Made by a program: the position numbers and the translations under genes. This document shows, in pieces, positions 13,956 to 28,258 of a stretch of 40,196 bases of DNA. Numbering within the stretch: the first letter of the stretch is position 1; each line of letters begins with the position of its first letter. The notes beneath the pieces are model-generated. The model made no database searches, was not told where the DNA came from, and saw only the letters and a list, made by a program, of their open reading frames with translations. The DNA comes from Gemmatimonadota bacterium (GTDB lineage: Bacteria > Gemmatimonadota > Gemmatimonadetes > Gemmatimonadales > GWC2-71-9): the NCBI GenBank assembly GCA_003221045.1, contig QHUC01000055.1, forward strand, positions 1 to 40,196, given 5' to 3'.

Positions 13956-15355
13956 CGCGCTCCGCCCTTACGCCGCGCTTTCTCGAGCGCGTTTCGTGTG
14001 TCGACGATCACGCGGCTGCACCGCTCCACGAGCGCGTAGTCCACCTCGGTGTGATCGGTCACGATCACGACACAGTCGGCCGCGGCGATGGTCTCCGAGG
14101 TCAGCGGGAGCGACGTGAGGTCGATAGCCTCGTCCTTCAGCTTCCGGACGTGGGGGTCGTGATACGAAACCACGGCGCCTCGCCGCTGCAAGAGTCGAAT
14201 CACGTCCAGCGCCGGGCTCTCGCGGATGTCGTCGATGTCCTTCTTGTAGGCGACGCCCAGAACCAGCACCTTGCTGCCCCGCACCGCGCGTCCCTGTTCG
14301 TTGAGGAGGTCGACCACGCGCCCGACCCAGTACTCGGGCATCGCCGCATTGATCTCGCCCGCGAGCTCGATGAACCGGGTCCGGTAGTTCAGCGTGCGCA
14401 TCTTCCACGCCAGGTAGTGCGGATCGAGCGGAATGCAATGGCCGCCGACCCCGGGCCCGGGCATGAACTTCATGAACCCGAACGGCTTGGTGGCCGCGGC
14501 CTCGATGACCTCCCACACGCTGACGCCGAGCTTGTCGCATACAATTGCCATCTCGTTGACGAGCCCGATGTTCACGCTGCGGAACGTGTTCTCGAGGATC
14601 TTGACCAGCTCGGCCGCCTCCGTGGACGAGACCGGCACGAGCCGCTCGATCGCCGGCTCGTATACGGCCGTCGCCACCCGGCGACACGCCTCGGTGATAC
14701 CGCCAACGATCTTCGGCGTGTTGTGGGTGTTCCACTCGGGGTTGCCGGGGTCCACCCGCTCCGGAGAGAACGCGAGGAAGAAATCCTCACCCACTTTGAG
14801 TCCGGTCGCCTCGAGCGCCGGCAGCAACAACTCGCGCGTGGTGCCCGGGTAGGTGGTGGACTCGAGAACGATGAGCTGGCCGCGGCGCAGGGCCTGCTTG
14901 ACGGAGTTCGTCGCAGCGAGCACGTAGCTCACGTCGGGATCTTTCGTCTTCGACAGGGGTGTCGGCACGCAGATGGATACCACGTCCGGCTCGCGCAGTC
15001 GGGTCAGATCCGTGGTCGCCGCGAAGGCCCCCGCCTTGACGAATCCGGCCAGCTGCGCGCCCGGCACGTCCTGCACGTGGGAGCGCCCCTGATTCAGTCC
15101 GTCGACGACGTTGTTGCTGACATCGAAGCCCAGGACGCGGAAGCCCACGCGAGCGAACTCCATCGCCAGCGGGAGGCCCACGTACCCGAGGCCGACGATC
15201 CCGATCAGCGCGGAGCGGTCCTTGGCCTTCGCAACGAGGAGGTCGGCGCCGGACGCGGCGGGCGCAGCGGGCGCGGCGGGGGCGGCGGGGGCGGGGGGAG
15301 CGGCGGGAGCGGGGGCGCCGGCGGGCCCGGGGGAGCGTGCCGAGGGCGGGCTCAT
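13952..15355 (-). CDS. wbpA: UDP-N-acetyl-D-glucosamine 6-dehydrogenase-type nucleotide sugar dehydrogenase
   Basis: Predicted to oxidise C6 of UDP-GlcNAc, the first step towards UDP-2,3-diacetamido uronic acids. The 467-residue protein has GIVGLGYVGLPLAMEFARVG at 52-71, LAFSPERVDPGNPEWNT at about 194-210, the catalytic C307 in MPGPGVGGHCIPLDPHYL, and GVAYKKDIDDIRESPALDV near the C-terminus. These are WbpA/WecC-class features. The ATG at 15355 overlaps the previous stop (ATGA). Residues 9-35 are an unusual Ala/Pro tract of APA-type repeats, probably a disordered tail. Neighbours match wbpB, wbpE and wbpD, which supports the WbpA call over WecC. Substrate is inferred. Confidence 0.88.
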   Translation of the reverse strand: MSPPSARSPGPAGAPAPAAPPAPAAPAAPAAPAASGADLLVAKAKDRSALIGIVGLGYVGLPLAMEFARVGFRVLGFDVSNNVVDGLNQGRSHVQDVPGAQLAGFVKAGAFAATTDLTRLREPDVVSICVPTPLSKTKDPDVSYVLAATNSVKQALRRGQLIVLESTTYPGTTRELLLPALEATGLKVGEDFFLAFSPERVDPGNPEWNTHNTPKIVGGITEACRRVATAVYEPAIERLVPVSSTEAAELVKILENTFRSVNIGLVNEMAIVCDKLGVSVWEVIEAAATKPFGFMKFMPGPGVGGHCIPLDPHYLAWKMRTLNYRTRFIELAGEINAAMPEYWVGRVVDLLNEQGRAVRGSKVLVLGVAYKKDIDDIRESPALDVIRLLQRRGAVVSYHDPHVRKLKDEAIDLTSLPLTSETIAAADCVVIVTDHTEVDYALVERCSRVIVDTRNALEKARRKGGAR

Positions 15356-16356
15356 AGGCTGACCGGCGCGCCCCCCGCCGACAGGGAACGGGTAGCCGCG
15401 TCGAGTACTCGGACCACCGCCACACCGTCGGCGGCGCTCGCCCGGGGGCACTCCGTACGACGGGCGACGCGCACGAAATGGCCGAGCTCGGCGGCGAGCG
15501 GCTCCACGTTGGCGATCTTGGGAATGAAGATGTCGCCTTCCCGGATCGACAGCGCTTCGCCGTACGACCCGTACTCCGGTGGCCGCTCCACGCCCTTATC
15601 GTAGATCCGGAGCTTCTCGCGCGCCTCCATATCGTCGAACACCACCATCTTTGTCGCTCCCACCACCGTGAGTTTTCGCTCTTTGTGGGGGTCGAGCCAC
15701 GACAACTGCACGTGTGCGAGCACGCCGCTCCCGAACTCCATGGTCAGGAACACGACGTCCTCGACTTTCGGCTGCAGGTAGCTCTTCCCGTGCGCGGCCA
15801 CACGCACCGGGGTTTCCCCAAGCAAGTACAGTGCCACTGACACGTCGTGCGGCCCGAAACTCCAGAGGGCATTCTCGTCGGCGCGAACCTGCCCCAGGTT
15901 GACGCGAAGCCCGTACAGATAATAAATGCGACCGAGGTCCCCGCCCTGTACCAGGGCGCGGAGCCGCTCGACGGCCGGGTGGAACACGAGGAGGTGGCCG
16001 GCGAGCACGGGGACATCGTGCTTGGTCGCGGCCCGAGCGACCGCCTCCGCGTCGCTGGTGCTCAGGGCGAATGGCTTCTCGACCAGGCACGGCTTGCCGG
16101 CTTCGACGCACTGCAGGGCGATCCGGGCGTGCGTCGCGGCGGGGGACGCGATCACCACGGCCTCCACCCGACCAAGAAGATCCGTCACGTCTCCGGTGAC
16201 GTGCACCGCCGGGTATTGCCGTCCCAGCCGCTCGCGCGTCTTCACGTCGGCGTCGCACACCGCCGCCAGCTCCGCATCAGCGAGGGTCGCCACTGTGCGG
16301 ACGTGGTTCTTGCCCCACGCGCCGGCACCGATCACACCCACCCGGAGGCGGCTCAC
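15352..16356 (-). CDS. wbpB: Gfo/Idh/MocA oxidoreductase, WbpB-like
   Basis: NAD-dependent sugar-nucleotide oxidoreductase, predicted to oxidise C3 of UDP-GlcNAc-uronate so that the aminotransferase encoded next to it can act. The 334-residue protein has the N-terminal VGVIGAGAWGKNHVRT (6-21), the EKP motif at 93-95 within CLVEKPFALS, and the C-terminal alpha/beta domain with WSFGPHDVSVALYLLGE and VGATKMVVFDDMEA. Length is normal. It shares ATGA/GTGA-type overlaps with both neighbours. The role rests on operon context; the fold assignment is secure. Confidence 0.87.
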   Translation of the reverse strand: MSRLRVGVIGAGAWGKNHVRTVATLADAELAAVCDADVKTRERLGRQYPAVHVTGDVTDLLGRVEAVVIASPAATHARIALQCVEAGKPCLVEKPFALSTSDAEAVARAATKHDVPVLAGHLLVFHPAVERLRALVQGGDLGRIYYLYGLRVNLGQVRADENALWSFGPHDVSVALYLLGETPVRVAAHGKSYLQPKVEDVVFLTMEFGSGVLAHVQLSWLDPHKERKLTVVGATKMVVFDDMEAREKLRIYDKGVERPPEYGSYGEALSIREGDIFIPKIANVEPLAAELGHFVRVARRTECPRASAADGVAVVRVLDAATRSLSAGGAPVSL

Positions 16357-17468
16357 CGGTAGAACCCGCGAATCGTCTCGACCACGAAGCCGATCTGGTC
16401 GGCGGTGAGCTCGGGATAGATGGGCAGGGAGATCACCTCCGTCGCGGCCCGCTCGGCCTCCGGGAGCCGGCCCCGCTGGTAGCCCAGGTGACGGAAGCAG
16501 TTCTGGAGATGGAGCGGCACCGGGTAATAGACCGCGTTGCCGACACTGTGGCTCTTCAAATGCGCCTGCAACTCGTCCCGGCGCTCGACCCGCAGCGTGT
16601 ACTGATGAAAGATCGGCTCATTGCAGCGGTCGACCACCGGCGTCCGGACGGGTGACAGCCCGTCGAGGGCTTTGGTGTAGGACGCGGCGTGCTCGCGCCG
16701 CTTGCTCGACCAGGAGGCGAGGTGCGGCAGCTTCGCGAGCAGCACTGCCGCCTGCACCGAGTCGAGCCGCGAGTTGGTGCCGATCTCGTCGTGATGGTAC
16801 TGCTTCGCCCCGCCGTGCAGCCGCAGCTTGCGGAGTCGCTCGGCGGCCGCGTCGTCGGAGGTGACCATCATCCCGCCGTCGCCCCAGGCGCCGAGGTTCT
16901 TGCTCGGAAAGAAGGAATAGCCCGTGGCCCAGCCCAACTCGCCCGCCATGCGCCATTCGCCGTCGATGCGGCGGCGCGCCCCGATCGCCTGGGCCGCGTC
17001 CTCAATGATCTTGAGACCATGAGCGCGCGCGATCGGGATCAACCGCTCGATGGCGGCCATCTGGCCATACAGATGAACGGGCAGGATGGCCCGGGTGCGC
17101 GGGGTGACCGCCGCCTCCACCGCCGCGGGGTCGATGTTGAACGTGCCAGGCTCGATATCCACGAAGACCGGCGTGCCGCCGGCGTTGTGGATCGCCCCGG
17201 CGGTGGCGAAGAACGTGAACGGCGTCGTGATGACCTCGTCGCCCGGCTCCAGCCCGAGGGCCTTGAGGGGCAGAAGCAGCGCGTCGGTCCCGCTCGCGCA
17301 CGCGATGCCGTGTCTCGCGCGGGCGAGCTGGGCTACGGCGCTCTCGAGCTGCGGGACGGAGGGACCCATCACAAAGTGCTGCGACTCGATGACCGCTTGC
17401 AGGGCGGGCAGGACGTCGTCCTTGATCGCGCGATATTGCGCCACGAGGTCCAGTAACGGCACGTTCAC
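16353..17468 (-). CDS. wbpE: DegT/DnrJ/EryC1 PLP aminotransferase, WbpE-like
   Basis: PLP-dependent sugar aminotransferase, predicted to place an amino group at C3 of a UDP-3-keto sugar acid. The 371-residue protein has the cofactor lysine K190 in YSFFPSKNLGAWGDGG, the aspartate-containing IIEDAAQAIGA at 154-164, and typical motifs GTDALLLPLKALGLEPGDEV and GTNSRLDSVQAAVLLAKL. The start is GTG at 17468, with 36 non-coding bases before it and no convincing Shine-Dalgarno. Downstream it overlaps wbpB, and upstream lies the matching acetyltransferase. Confidence 0.9.
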   Translation of the reverse strand: MNVPLLDLVAQYRAIKDDVLPALQAVIESQHFVMGPSVPQLESAVAQLARARHGIACASGTDALLLPLKALGLEPGDEVITTPFTFFATAGAIHNAGGTPVFVDIEPGTFNIDPAAVEAAVTPRTRAILPVHLYGQMAAIERLIPIARAHGLKIIEDAAQAIGARRRIDGEWRMAGELGWATGYSFFPSKNLGAWGDGGMMVTSDDAAAERLRKLRLHGGAKQYHHDEIGTNSRLDSVQAAVLLAKLPHLASWSSKRREHAASYTKALDGLSPVRTPVVDRCNEPIFHQYTLRVERRDELQAHLKSHSVGNAVYYPVPLHLQNCFRHLGYQRGRLPEAERAATEVISLPIYPELTADQIGFVVETIRGFYR

Positions 17469-17504
17469 GGTGTCAGGGATCCGAAAGAAAGAGGGGGAAG
17501 GAAA

Positions 17505-18095
17505 TTACCCGACCCGGCCGGGCTGGGCAATGCGATGCAACGCGCCGTCCGACTCTTCATACGTCGCGCCGCAGCTCGCGCACGCCGCGGCGCCGCGCGC
17601 CACGACCAGACGCTCACCGCACTGGCACATCCAGCCCACGCGGCGGGCCGGGACGCCGACCATCAGGGCGTAGGCCGGCACGTCGGAGGTGACGACGGCG
17701 CCGGCCCCGATGAACGCATACTCCCCAAGGGTCACGCCGCAGACGATGGTGGCGTTGGCCCCGATCGACGTCCCCCGCTTCACGAGGGTGGCGCGGTACT
17801 CGTGCTTGCGCGACACGTGGCTGCGTGGGTTCAGGACGTTGGTGAACACGCAGGACGGTCCACAGAACACGTCGTCCTCGAGCGTGACGCCCTCGTAAAT
17901 CGAAACGTTATTCTGGATCTTCACATTGGCGCCGATCCGCGTGCCGGGCATCACCACCACGTTCTGCCCCAGACTGCAGCGCTCGCCGATCATCGCACCG
18001 GGCATCACGTGACAGAAGTGCCAGATCTTCGTGCCGCGGCCGATTTGGGCGCCGTCATCGACGTAGCTGGATTCGTGCACGAAGTAGTCTGCCAT
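17505..18095 (-). CDS. wbpD: Left-handed beta-helix acetyltransferase, WbpD-like, with C-terminal zinc ribbon
   Basis: Acetyl-CoA-dependent N-acetyltransferase predicted to acetylate the 3-amino group made by the adjacent aminotransferase. The 196-residue protein consists of hexapeptide repeats ([60 protein letters not shown]), including the [16 protein letters not shown] loop seen in WbpD/WlbB proteins. Residues about 155-180 form a four-cysteine ribbon (WMCQCG and ACASCG) found in some homologues. ATG at 18095 lies directly after the murB stop. Completes the wbpD-E-B-A set in transcription order. Confidence 0.9.
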   Translation of the reverse strand: MADYFVHESSYVDDGAQIGRGTKIWHFCHVMPGAMIGERCSLGQNVVVMPGTRIGANVKIQNNVSIYEGVTLEDDVFCGPSCVFTNVLNPRSHVSRKHEYRATLVKRGTSIGANATIVCGVTLGEYAFIGAGAVVTSDVPAYALMVGVPARRVGWMCQCGERLVVARGAAACASCGATYEESDGALHRIAQPGRVG

Positions 18096-19045
18096 CTAGG
18101 CTCCGATCACCTTTACCTCGAGCTCGAGCTCGACGCCGGTCTTCTTCGCGACGGTCTTGCGCACATGGTCGATGACCTTGAGCACGTCGCTCGCCGTCGC
18201 GGTGCCCGTATTCACGATGTAGTTCGCGTGCAGCGTCGAGACCTGGGCGCCGCCGATGGTGAAGCCCTTGAGCCCGCACTCGTCGATCAGCACGCCCGCT
18301 GTGCGCGGTCCGCCTGGATTCTTGAAGACCGATCCGGCGCAGGGCTGGTCGAACGGCGTGCCGGCCTTGCGCCAGCGGAACAGCCGGGCCTGCAGCTCCT
18401 TGAGCTTCGCCGGCGGCTCCTCGATCAGGGCCAGCTTCGCCTCGAGCACGATGACGTTCCCGAGGTTCGACGCCCGGTACTTAAAGGAGATCTGCTTGCG
18501 CCCCACCGACCGGACTTTCCCCTTGGCGTCCATCACGGTGGCCTCCGTGAGCACCTCGGCAAACTCCGCGCCGTGCGCACCGGCGTTCATATAGACGCCT
18601 CCCCCGACGGTGCCGGGAATGCCGATGAATCGCTCCACACCGGCGAACCCCGCCTCCGCCGTCCGGCGCGCGAGCAGCGGGGTCGCCAGTCCGGCCCCGA
18701 CGATGGCGGTGGCGCCCTTCATCTCGAAGCGGTCGAGCCCCTTGCCAATGCGGATGACGACGCCGGGGAAGCCCGCGTCCTTCACCAGGACGTTCGAGCC
18801 GAGACCGAGCGCCATCCAGGGCAGGCCGCGCTCCTGCGCGAGATCGAGCGCCTTGGCAACGTCCTCCGCGTCGGCCGGCTGGACGAGAAAGCGCGCCGGG
18901 CCGCCGATCCGGTACGTGGTGTAGCGCGCCAACGGCTCGTTCTCGAGCACGCGGCCGCGAAACTTGGGCTTCGGCGCCGGGGGCGGCGTCGCCGGCTTGA
19001 CCGCGAGCTTGCCCCCCTTGCCGGTCGGCTTCGCGGCGGCTTTCG

Positions 19046-24361
<5,316 letters not shown>

Positions 24362-24386
24362 CGAAAAAGGGGACCCAGGGTCCCCT
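24362..24386 (-). terminator. Intrinsic terminator of the rpoA-rplQ operon
   Basis: On the minus strand the arms AGGGGACC and GGTCCCCT form a near-perfect GC-rich hairpin (24368-24386) immediately followed by five T residues (24368-24364). This is a canonical Rho-independent terminator for the ribosomal operon. The same hairpin lies 7 bases after the rpmB stop on the plus strand, but there it has A residues before it and no T tract after it. Confidence 0.85.
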
Positions 24387-24423
24387 CCGTTGTCTCGCAG
24401 GGCGCCCCGCCGCCCCCCGGCCG

Positions 24424-24780
24424 TCACTCACCCAACAGTTCGATGCGAGCGACGTCGGCGCCGTCACCCGCGCGGTGACCGAGCTTGGTGATGCGCGTGT
24501 ATCCGCCCGCCCGCGCCGCGAACCGGGGTCCGAGATCCTTGAATAGCCGGTGCGTCACGTCCCGATCTTTCAGCCGCCGCTCCACCAGGCGCCGCGCGTG
24601 CAGATCTCCGCGCCGCGCGAGCGTGATGAGCCGCTCCGCGTAGGGGCGCAGCTCCTTCGCCTTGGCCTCGGTGGTCACGATCCTGTCGTGCCGGAAGAGG
24701 CTCGTCGCGAGGTTTGCCAGCAGTGCCTTCTTGTGGCTCGCGGTGCGGGACAGCTGCCGGCCCTTGGCCCGGTGCCGCAT
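24424..24780 (-). CDS. rplQ: 50S ribosomal protein L17
   Basis: Complete 118-residue L17: [20 protein letters not shown] at the N-terminus, [20 protein letters not shown] in the middle and [20 protein letters not shown] near the end. The start codon overlaps the rpoA stop (TAATG), as is usual in this operon. It is the last gene before the terminator. Confidence 0.97.
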   Translation of the reverse strand: MRHRAKGRQLSRTASHKKALLANLATSLFRHDRIVTTEAKAKELRPYAERLITLARRGDLHARRLVERRLKDRDVTHRLFKDLGPRFAARAGGYTRITKLGHRAGDGADVARIELLGE

Positions 24781-25706
24781 TACTCCGCTTCTCCTTCACT
24801 CGCCTGCGCCTGCGGTGGCATGCCAGGATCGAGCACCTTCCACTCGGTGTCTGTCTCCTCGAACTTCATCCCGAAATTCAGGCCCTCCCGCCGGAGCAGC
24901 TCGGCAATTTCCCCCAGCGCCTTTTCGCCCACGTTCTTCACCTTGAGGAGATCCTCCTCGCGATACTGCACGAGGTCTCCCAACGTGCGGATGTTGGAAT
25001 TCTTGAGCGAGTTGACCGACCGGACCGACAAGCCCACGTCGTCGATCGAGCGGGCGAGCACTTCCCGCAACCGGCCCGTGGCGGCGCCACCGTTTCCGGC
25101 TGGCTGGGCGGCGACCATCGGCACTTTGCCGAAGTCCACGAAGAAGCGGAAATGCTCCTGCGCCAGGGCCGCCGCGTACGCGACCGCGTCTTCGGGAGAG
25201 ATGGTCCCATTGGTCTCGACCGTCAGTGTGAGCCCCTCGACGTAGCCCCGCCCCTTGTTCACGTACAATTCACCGCCGATTTCGCGGTCGTCCTGCACGG
25301 TGAACAGCAGCTGATCGGGATTCACGATGGTCACCGCGCTGTGCGCGTCGATATCGCGCGCGTACACCGGCCCGGCCTTGTCGTGCTTGATGTGGAGGAC
25401 CGCCTCGTCGACGTCCGCGGCGAGGACGAGCGTGAGCGCCTTGAGCCGCTGGATGATTTGGTGCACGTCCTCGACCACGCCGGGGATGGTCTGGTGCTCG
25501 TGGACCACCCCGTCCAACCGGAAGGCCCACACGGCGGCCCCGCGGAGCGAGGAGAGCAGCATCCGGCGCAGCGAATTGCCCAGCGTGTAGCCGTAGCCCC
25601 GCTCGAGCGGCTGGAGGCGGAACTCGGCGGCATTGGCATTGTCTTCCCGCTTGGTCATCTCGACCAGGTGCGGGCGAACCAGGCCCGTCAAATCTAGAGT
25701 CGTCAT
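24780..25706 (-). CDS. rpoA: RNA polymerase alpha subunit, with in-frame internal gap
   Basis: Alpha subunit that nucleates RNA polymerase assembly. The 308-residue reading has the N-terminal domain ([49 protein letters not shown]) and a complete C-terminal domain ([39 protein letters not shown]). At residues 151-170, KGRGYVEG is joined directly to [12 protein letters not shown]. Family members have about 45 residues here, including the strongly conserved SPV..VNY.VE..RVGQ.TDYD block. The seam (near 25235) keeps the frame. Because the gene is essential and this block is structural, the gap is probably not real. Start ATG at 25706 overlaps the rpsD stop; GTG 25709 is an alternative. Confidence 0.93.
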   Translation of the reverse strand: MTTLDLTGLVRPHLVEMTKREDNANAAEFRLQPLERGYGYTLGNSLRRMLLSSLRGAAVWAFRLDGVVHEHQTIPGVVEDVHQIIQRLKALTLVLAADVDEAVLHIKHDKAGPVYARDIDAHSAVTIVNPDQLLFTVQDDREIGGELYVNKGRGYVEGLTLTVETNGTISPEDAVAYAAALAQEHFRFFVDFGKVPMVAAQPAGNGGAATGRLREVLARSIDDVGLSVRSVNSLKNSNIRTLGDLVQYREEDLLKVKNVGEKALGEIAELLRREGLNFGMKFEETDTEWKVLDPGMPPQAQASEGEAE

Positions 25707-26341
25707 CACTTGGAATAGAGCTCAACGATTAACTGTTCTTGCGCGGCGATCGGGATGGCGTCGCGGGTGGGCCGCTGCGTCATCTTGCCGAGCGCCTTGT
25801 CGGTATCGACCTGTATCCAGGACACCGGTTGCTGGCGGCCGAACTGCTCGAGCGCCAGCTTCACCTGCACCAACTCGCGGCTTGCGTCGGCCAGCTTCAC
25901 TTCGTCACCCGGGCGCACCCGGAAGGACGGCACGTTCACCGTCCGGCTGTTGACCTGCACGTGGCGGTGACGGACGAGCTGGCGCGCCTGCCGACGCGAC
26001 ACCGCGAACCCCATCCGGTAGACGAGGTTGTCGAGCCGGCTCTCGAGCGCGACCAGAAGCGCCTCACCGGTCACGCCCGGCTCCTTCAGCACGCGATCGA
26101 AGATGTTGCGGAACTGACGCTCTGACAGCCCGTAGATCCGCTTGACCTTTTGCTTTTCCCGCAGCTGCCGCGCGTATTCGGAGGCTTTGCGCCGCCGCCC
26201 CGACGACTGGCCGTGCTGACCGGGCGCGTAGGCCCGCCGCTCGACGGCGCACTTCTCCGTCAAACAGCGCGTCCCCTTGAGGAACAGCTTCGTCCCCTCG
26301 CGGCGGCACAGCTTGCAGGCAGGACCCGTGTAGCGTGCCAT
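25706..26341 (-). CDS. rpsD: 30S ribosomal protein S4
   Basis: Complete 211-residue S4: MARYTGPACKLCRREGTKLF with the zinc-type cysteines at the N-terminus, SEYARQLREKQKVKRIYGLS, and the S4 RNA-binding domain ESRLDNLVYRMGFAVSRRQA followed by HRHVQVNSRTVNVPS. Sits between rpsK (3 bases upstream) and rpoA (stop and start overlap). Confidence 0.97.
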   Translation of the reverse strand: MARYTGPACKLCRREGTKLFLKGTRCLTEKCAVERRAYAPGQHGQSSGRRRKASEYARQLREKQKVKRIYGLSERQFRNIFDRVLKEPGVTGEALLVALESRLDNLVYRMGFAVSRRQARQLVRHRHVQVNSRTVNVPSFRVRPGDEVKLADASRELVQVKLALEQFGRQQPVSWIQVDTDKALGKMTQRPTRDAIPIAAQEQLIVELYSK

Positions 26342-26344
26342 CGC

Positions 26345-26737
26345 TCAGACCCGCCGCTTTTTCGGCGGCCGGCAGCCATTATGCGGGATCGGGGTCACGT
26401 CCCGAATCGAGCGGATCTGCAGCCCGGCGGTGGCCAGGGCCTGAATCGCGGATTCACGGCCCGACCCCGGCCCCTGCACCCGCACGTGCACGCGCCGCAC
26501 GCCGAGATTGAGCGCCTCACGCGCCGCCTGCTCCGCCGCCACCGTCGCGGCGAACGGCGTCGATTTCTTCGACCCCTGGAAGCCAGCCTTGCCCGAGGAA
26601 CCCCACGTGATGGCATTCCCCTGCATGTCGCTGATGGTGATGAGCGTGTTGTTGAAGGTCGCCGTGATATGGGCGATGCCTTCCGCCTCCACCACCTTCT
26701 TGACGCGCTTCGCGCCCGCCGCTTTCGCCTGTGCCAT
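26345..26737 (-). CDS. rpsK: 30S ribosomal protein S11
   Basis: Complete 130-residue S11: [60 protein letters not shown] and the C-terminal [18 protein letters not shown]. The start directly follows the rpsM stop. Standard position in the alpha operon. Confidence 0.97.
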   Translation of the reverse strand: MAQAKAAGAKRVKKVVEAEGIAHITATFNNTLITISDMQGNAITWGSSGKAGFQGSKKSTPFAATVAAEQAAREALNLGVRRVHVRVQGPGSGRESAIQALATAGLQIRSIRDVTPIPHNGCRPPKKRRV

Positions 26738-27121
26738 TTACTTTTTCAGCAAGGGCTTCTTCTTGCCCGCAATAGCGCGCCGCGGCCCCTTCTTCGTGCG
26801 CGCGTTGGTGTGGGTGCGTTGGCCGCGCACGGGGAGGTTCTTCCGGTGCCGCGAGCCGCGATACGTGCCGATGTCCATCAGCCGCTTGATGTTCATCGCG
26901 ACTTCCGTGCGCAACGCGCCTTCGACCTTGTAGTCGCGCTCGATCACCTGACGCAGCCGTGCCACCTCCGCATCCCGGAGGTCGCGCACGCGCGCATCCG
27001 AGTTCACCCCGGTCTCCGCGAGAATTCTCCTCGCGTTCCGAGGTCGGATGCCGTAAATGTACGGAAGGGCGTACAGGATTTTCTTGTCGCGCGGCAGGTC
27101 GACCCCTGCAATGCGTGCCAT
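26738..27121 (-). CDS. rpsM: 30S ribosomal protein S13
   Basis: Complete 127-residue S13: [57 protein letters not shown] and the basic tail [20 protein letters not shown]. It lies 3 bases after rpmJ and abuts rpsK. Confidence 0.97.
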   Translation of the reverse strand: MARIAGVDLPRDKKILYALPYIYGIRPRNARRILAETGVNSDARVRDLRDAEVARLRQVIERDYKVEGALRTEVAMNIKRLMDIGTYRGSRHRKNLPVRGQRTHTNARTKKGPRRAIAGKKKPLLKK

Positions 27122-27124
27122 CCG

Positions 27125-27241
27125 CTACCCCTGCCGCTGCTTGTGCTTGGGGCTGCGCTTGCAGATGACGCGGATGACTCCCCGCCGCTTGATCACCCTG
27201 CAATGCTCACAGATCGGCTTTACGCTAGTCCGGACCTTCAA
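27125..27241 (-). CDS. rpmJ: 50S ribosomal protein L36
   Basis: The 38-residue zinc-ribbon protein L36, with the C/C/C/H ligands visible in [15 protein letters not shown] and the usual ending KHKQRQG. The start codon is TTG at 27241, giving the canonical N-terminus (M)[18 protein letters not shown] lies about 9 bases upstream. There is no ATG or GTG in a suitable place, and a longer frame would begin upstream of the promoter. First gene of the alpha operon; infA, which often precedes it, is not here. Confidence 0.93.
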   Translation of the reverse strand: MKVRTSVKPICEHCRVIKRRGVIRVICKRSPKHKQRQG

Positions 27242-27281
27242 GACGGGCGCTCCCGGGAAAAAATTTCCAATTGAATCTTGA

Positions 27282-27310
27282 ATTGTAGACGGCGCTGTAA
27301 GTTCGCGCAA
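27282..27310 (-). promoter_or_regulatory. Sigma70-type promoter of the rpmJ-rplQ operon
   Basis: On the minus strand a TTGCGC -35 element (27310-27305), a 17-base spacer and a TACAAT -10 element (27287-27282) lie between the stop of the small secreted protein gene and the rpmJ start. The segment from 27260 to 27300 is markedly AT-rich compared with its surroundings. Transcription would start near 27276, leaving a leader of about 35 bases. The -35 match is partial; the -10 and the spacing are good. Confidence 0.65.
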
Positions 27311-27319
27311 GGGGCGGGA

Positions 27320-27739
27320 TTAGGGCGCGCTCCGCAACTCCGTCAGCACCCATTCGTCGCTCGTCTTTCGAAACCCGAGAAACACCGTTTCGCGACGCTC
27401 GTCGCTCGTGCCCGCCACCACGTACCGCCGTTCCAGCTCGGCGTAGCCGCGTTCCGGCTCGACCTCGCGAACCGCGCTCACCGTCAGCCGGCGCTCGACG
27501 CCTGCCCGGAGGTGACGGCGCAACAGCTCGAGGGCCTGGGCACGATCCACCGGCGCGGAGGGGTCGGCGCCTGGAATCTGGAGCACGATGCTAGGGCCTT
27601 GGCCCACAATCGCTTCCACATTGTGCCTCAGCCACGCCTGTCGCACGCGCTCGGCCGCTTCGGCGAGCGAGCCCTGGGCCCGCACGCCAACGCCCAAAAC
27701 GGCGCTGAGTAGCAGGACGATCGCCAGCGAGCGCAGCAT
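27320..27739 (-). CDS. Small secreted protein, DUF4783-like
   Basis: A 139-residue protein with a clear Sec signal peptide (MLRSLAIVLLLSAVLGVGVRA, cleavage near residue 21). The mature part resembles NTF2/DUF4783-type folds: AERVRQAWLRHNVEAIVG, RAQALELLRRHLRAGVERRL and GYAELERRYVVAGTSDERRE. No catalytic motif is evident. ATG at 27739 overlaps the pyrF stop (ATGA). Family call is tentative; export is well supported. Confidence 0.75.
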   Translation of the reverse strand: MLRSLAIVLLLSAVLGVGVRAQGSLAEAAERVRQAWLRHNVEAIVGQGPSIVLQIPGADPSAPVDRAQALELLRRHLRAGVERRLTVSAVREVEPERGYAELERRYVVAGTSDERRETVFLGFRKTSDEWVLTELRSAP

Positions 27740-28258
27740 CAGAGGCTCTCCATCAACCGCTGGTACACCCCAGCCGGGTCCGCGGCCTGGGTGATGGGAC
27801 GGCCGACCACGACGTGGGTCGCCCCGCGCCGCATCGCCTCGGCCGCCGTCACCGTGCGCGCGTGGTCGCCCCTCGCGTCACCGAGAGCCCGGATGCCAGG
27901 CACCACGATCCAAGGCGCGGGCCCGAGAGCGGCGCGAAGCAGCGTCAGCTCAAGCCCGGATGCCACGATGCCGCGGAGGCCGGCGCTCACCGCCAGCCGG
28001 GCGAGACGCTCGGTCTCGACTCCCATATCCGGCACGCCACGGCCTACCACCCGCTCGAAGTCGCCAGCGTCGTGCGACGTGAGCACGGTGACGCCAACGA
28101 GCGCCACCTCCCCGGCGGCGCTTGCCGCAGCGGCAAGAACCGCCGGCCCGCCCAGGGTGTGTACCGTCGCCATCGCCACCCCCTGCGCCCGGCCGCGCCG
28201 CCAGGTCCAAGGCCTCCCGCCCGCTGGGGAGATCGAACGCCACGATGAGGTCAGCCAG
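27739..28258 (-). pseudogene. pyrF: Orotidine 5'-phosphate decarboxylase, frameshifted with internal deletion
   Basis: Final enzyme of UMP synthesis. Frame one is short: ADLIVAFDLPSGREALDLA, starting either at CTG 28258 (overlapping the pyrD stop) or at GTG 28243. The second frame resumes near 28185 with QGVAMATVHTLGGPAVLAAA and continues through VALVGVTVLTSHDAGDF, GIVASGLELTLLRAALG and WIVVPGIRALGDARGDHART to GATHVVVGRPITQAADPAG. Roughly 50-55 residues are missing, including the catalytic DxKxxDI block (LDLKWHDIPNT type). No active enzyme can be made from the sequence as given. The pairing with pyrD supports the identity. Confidence 0.85.

Noticed and set aside
28241-28258. A confident start codon for pyrF
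   Set aside because: CTG at 28258 gives the expected N-terminus but is rare; GTG at 28243 trims it. The broken gene gives no further evidence to decide.
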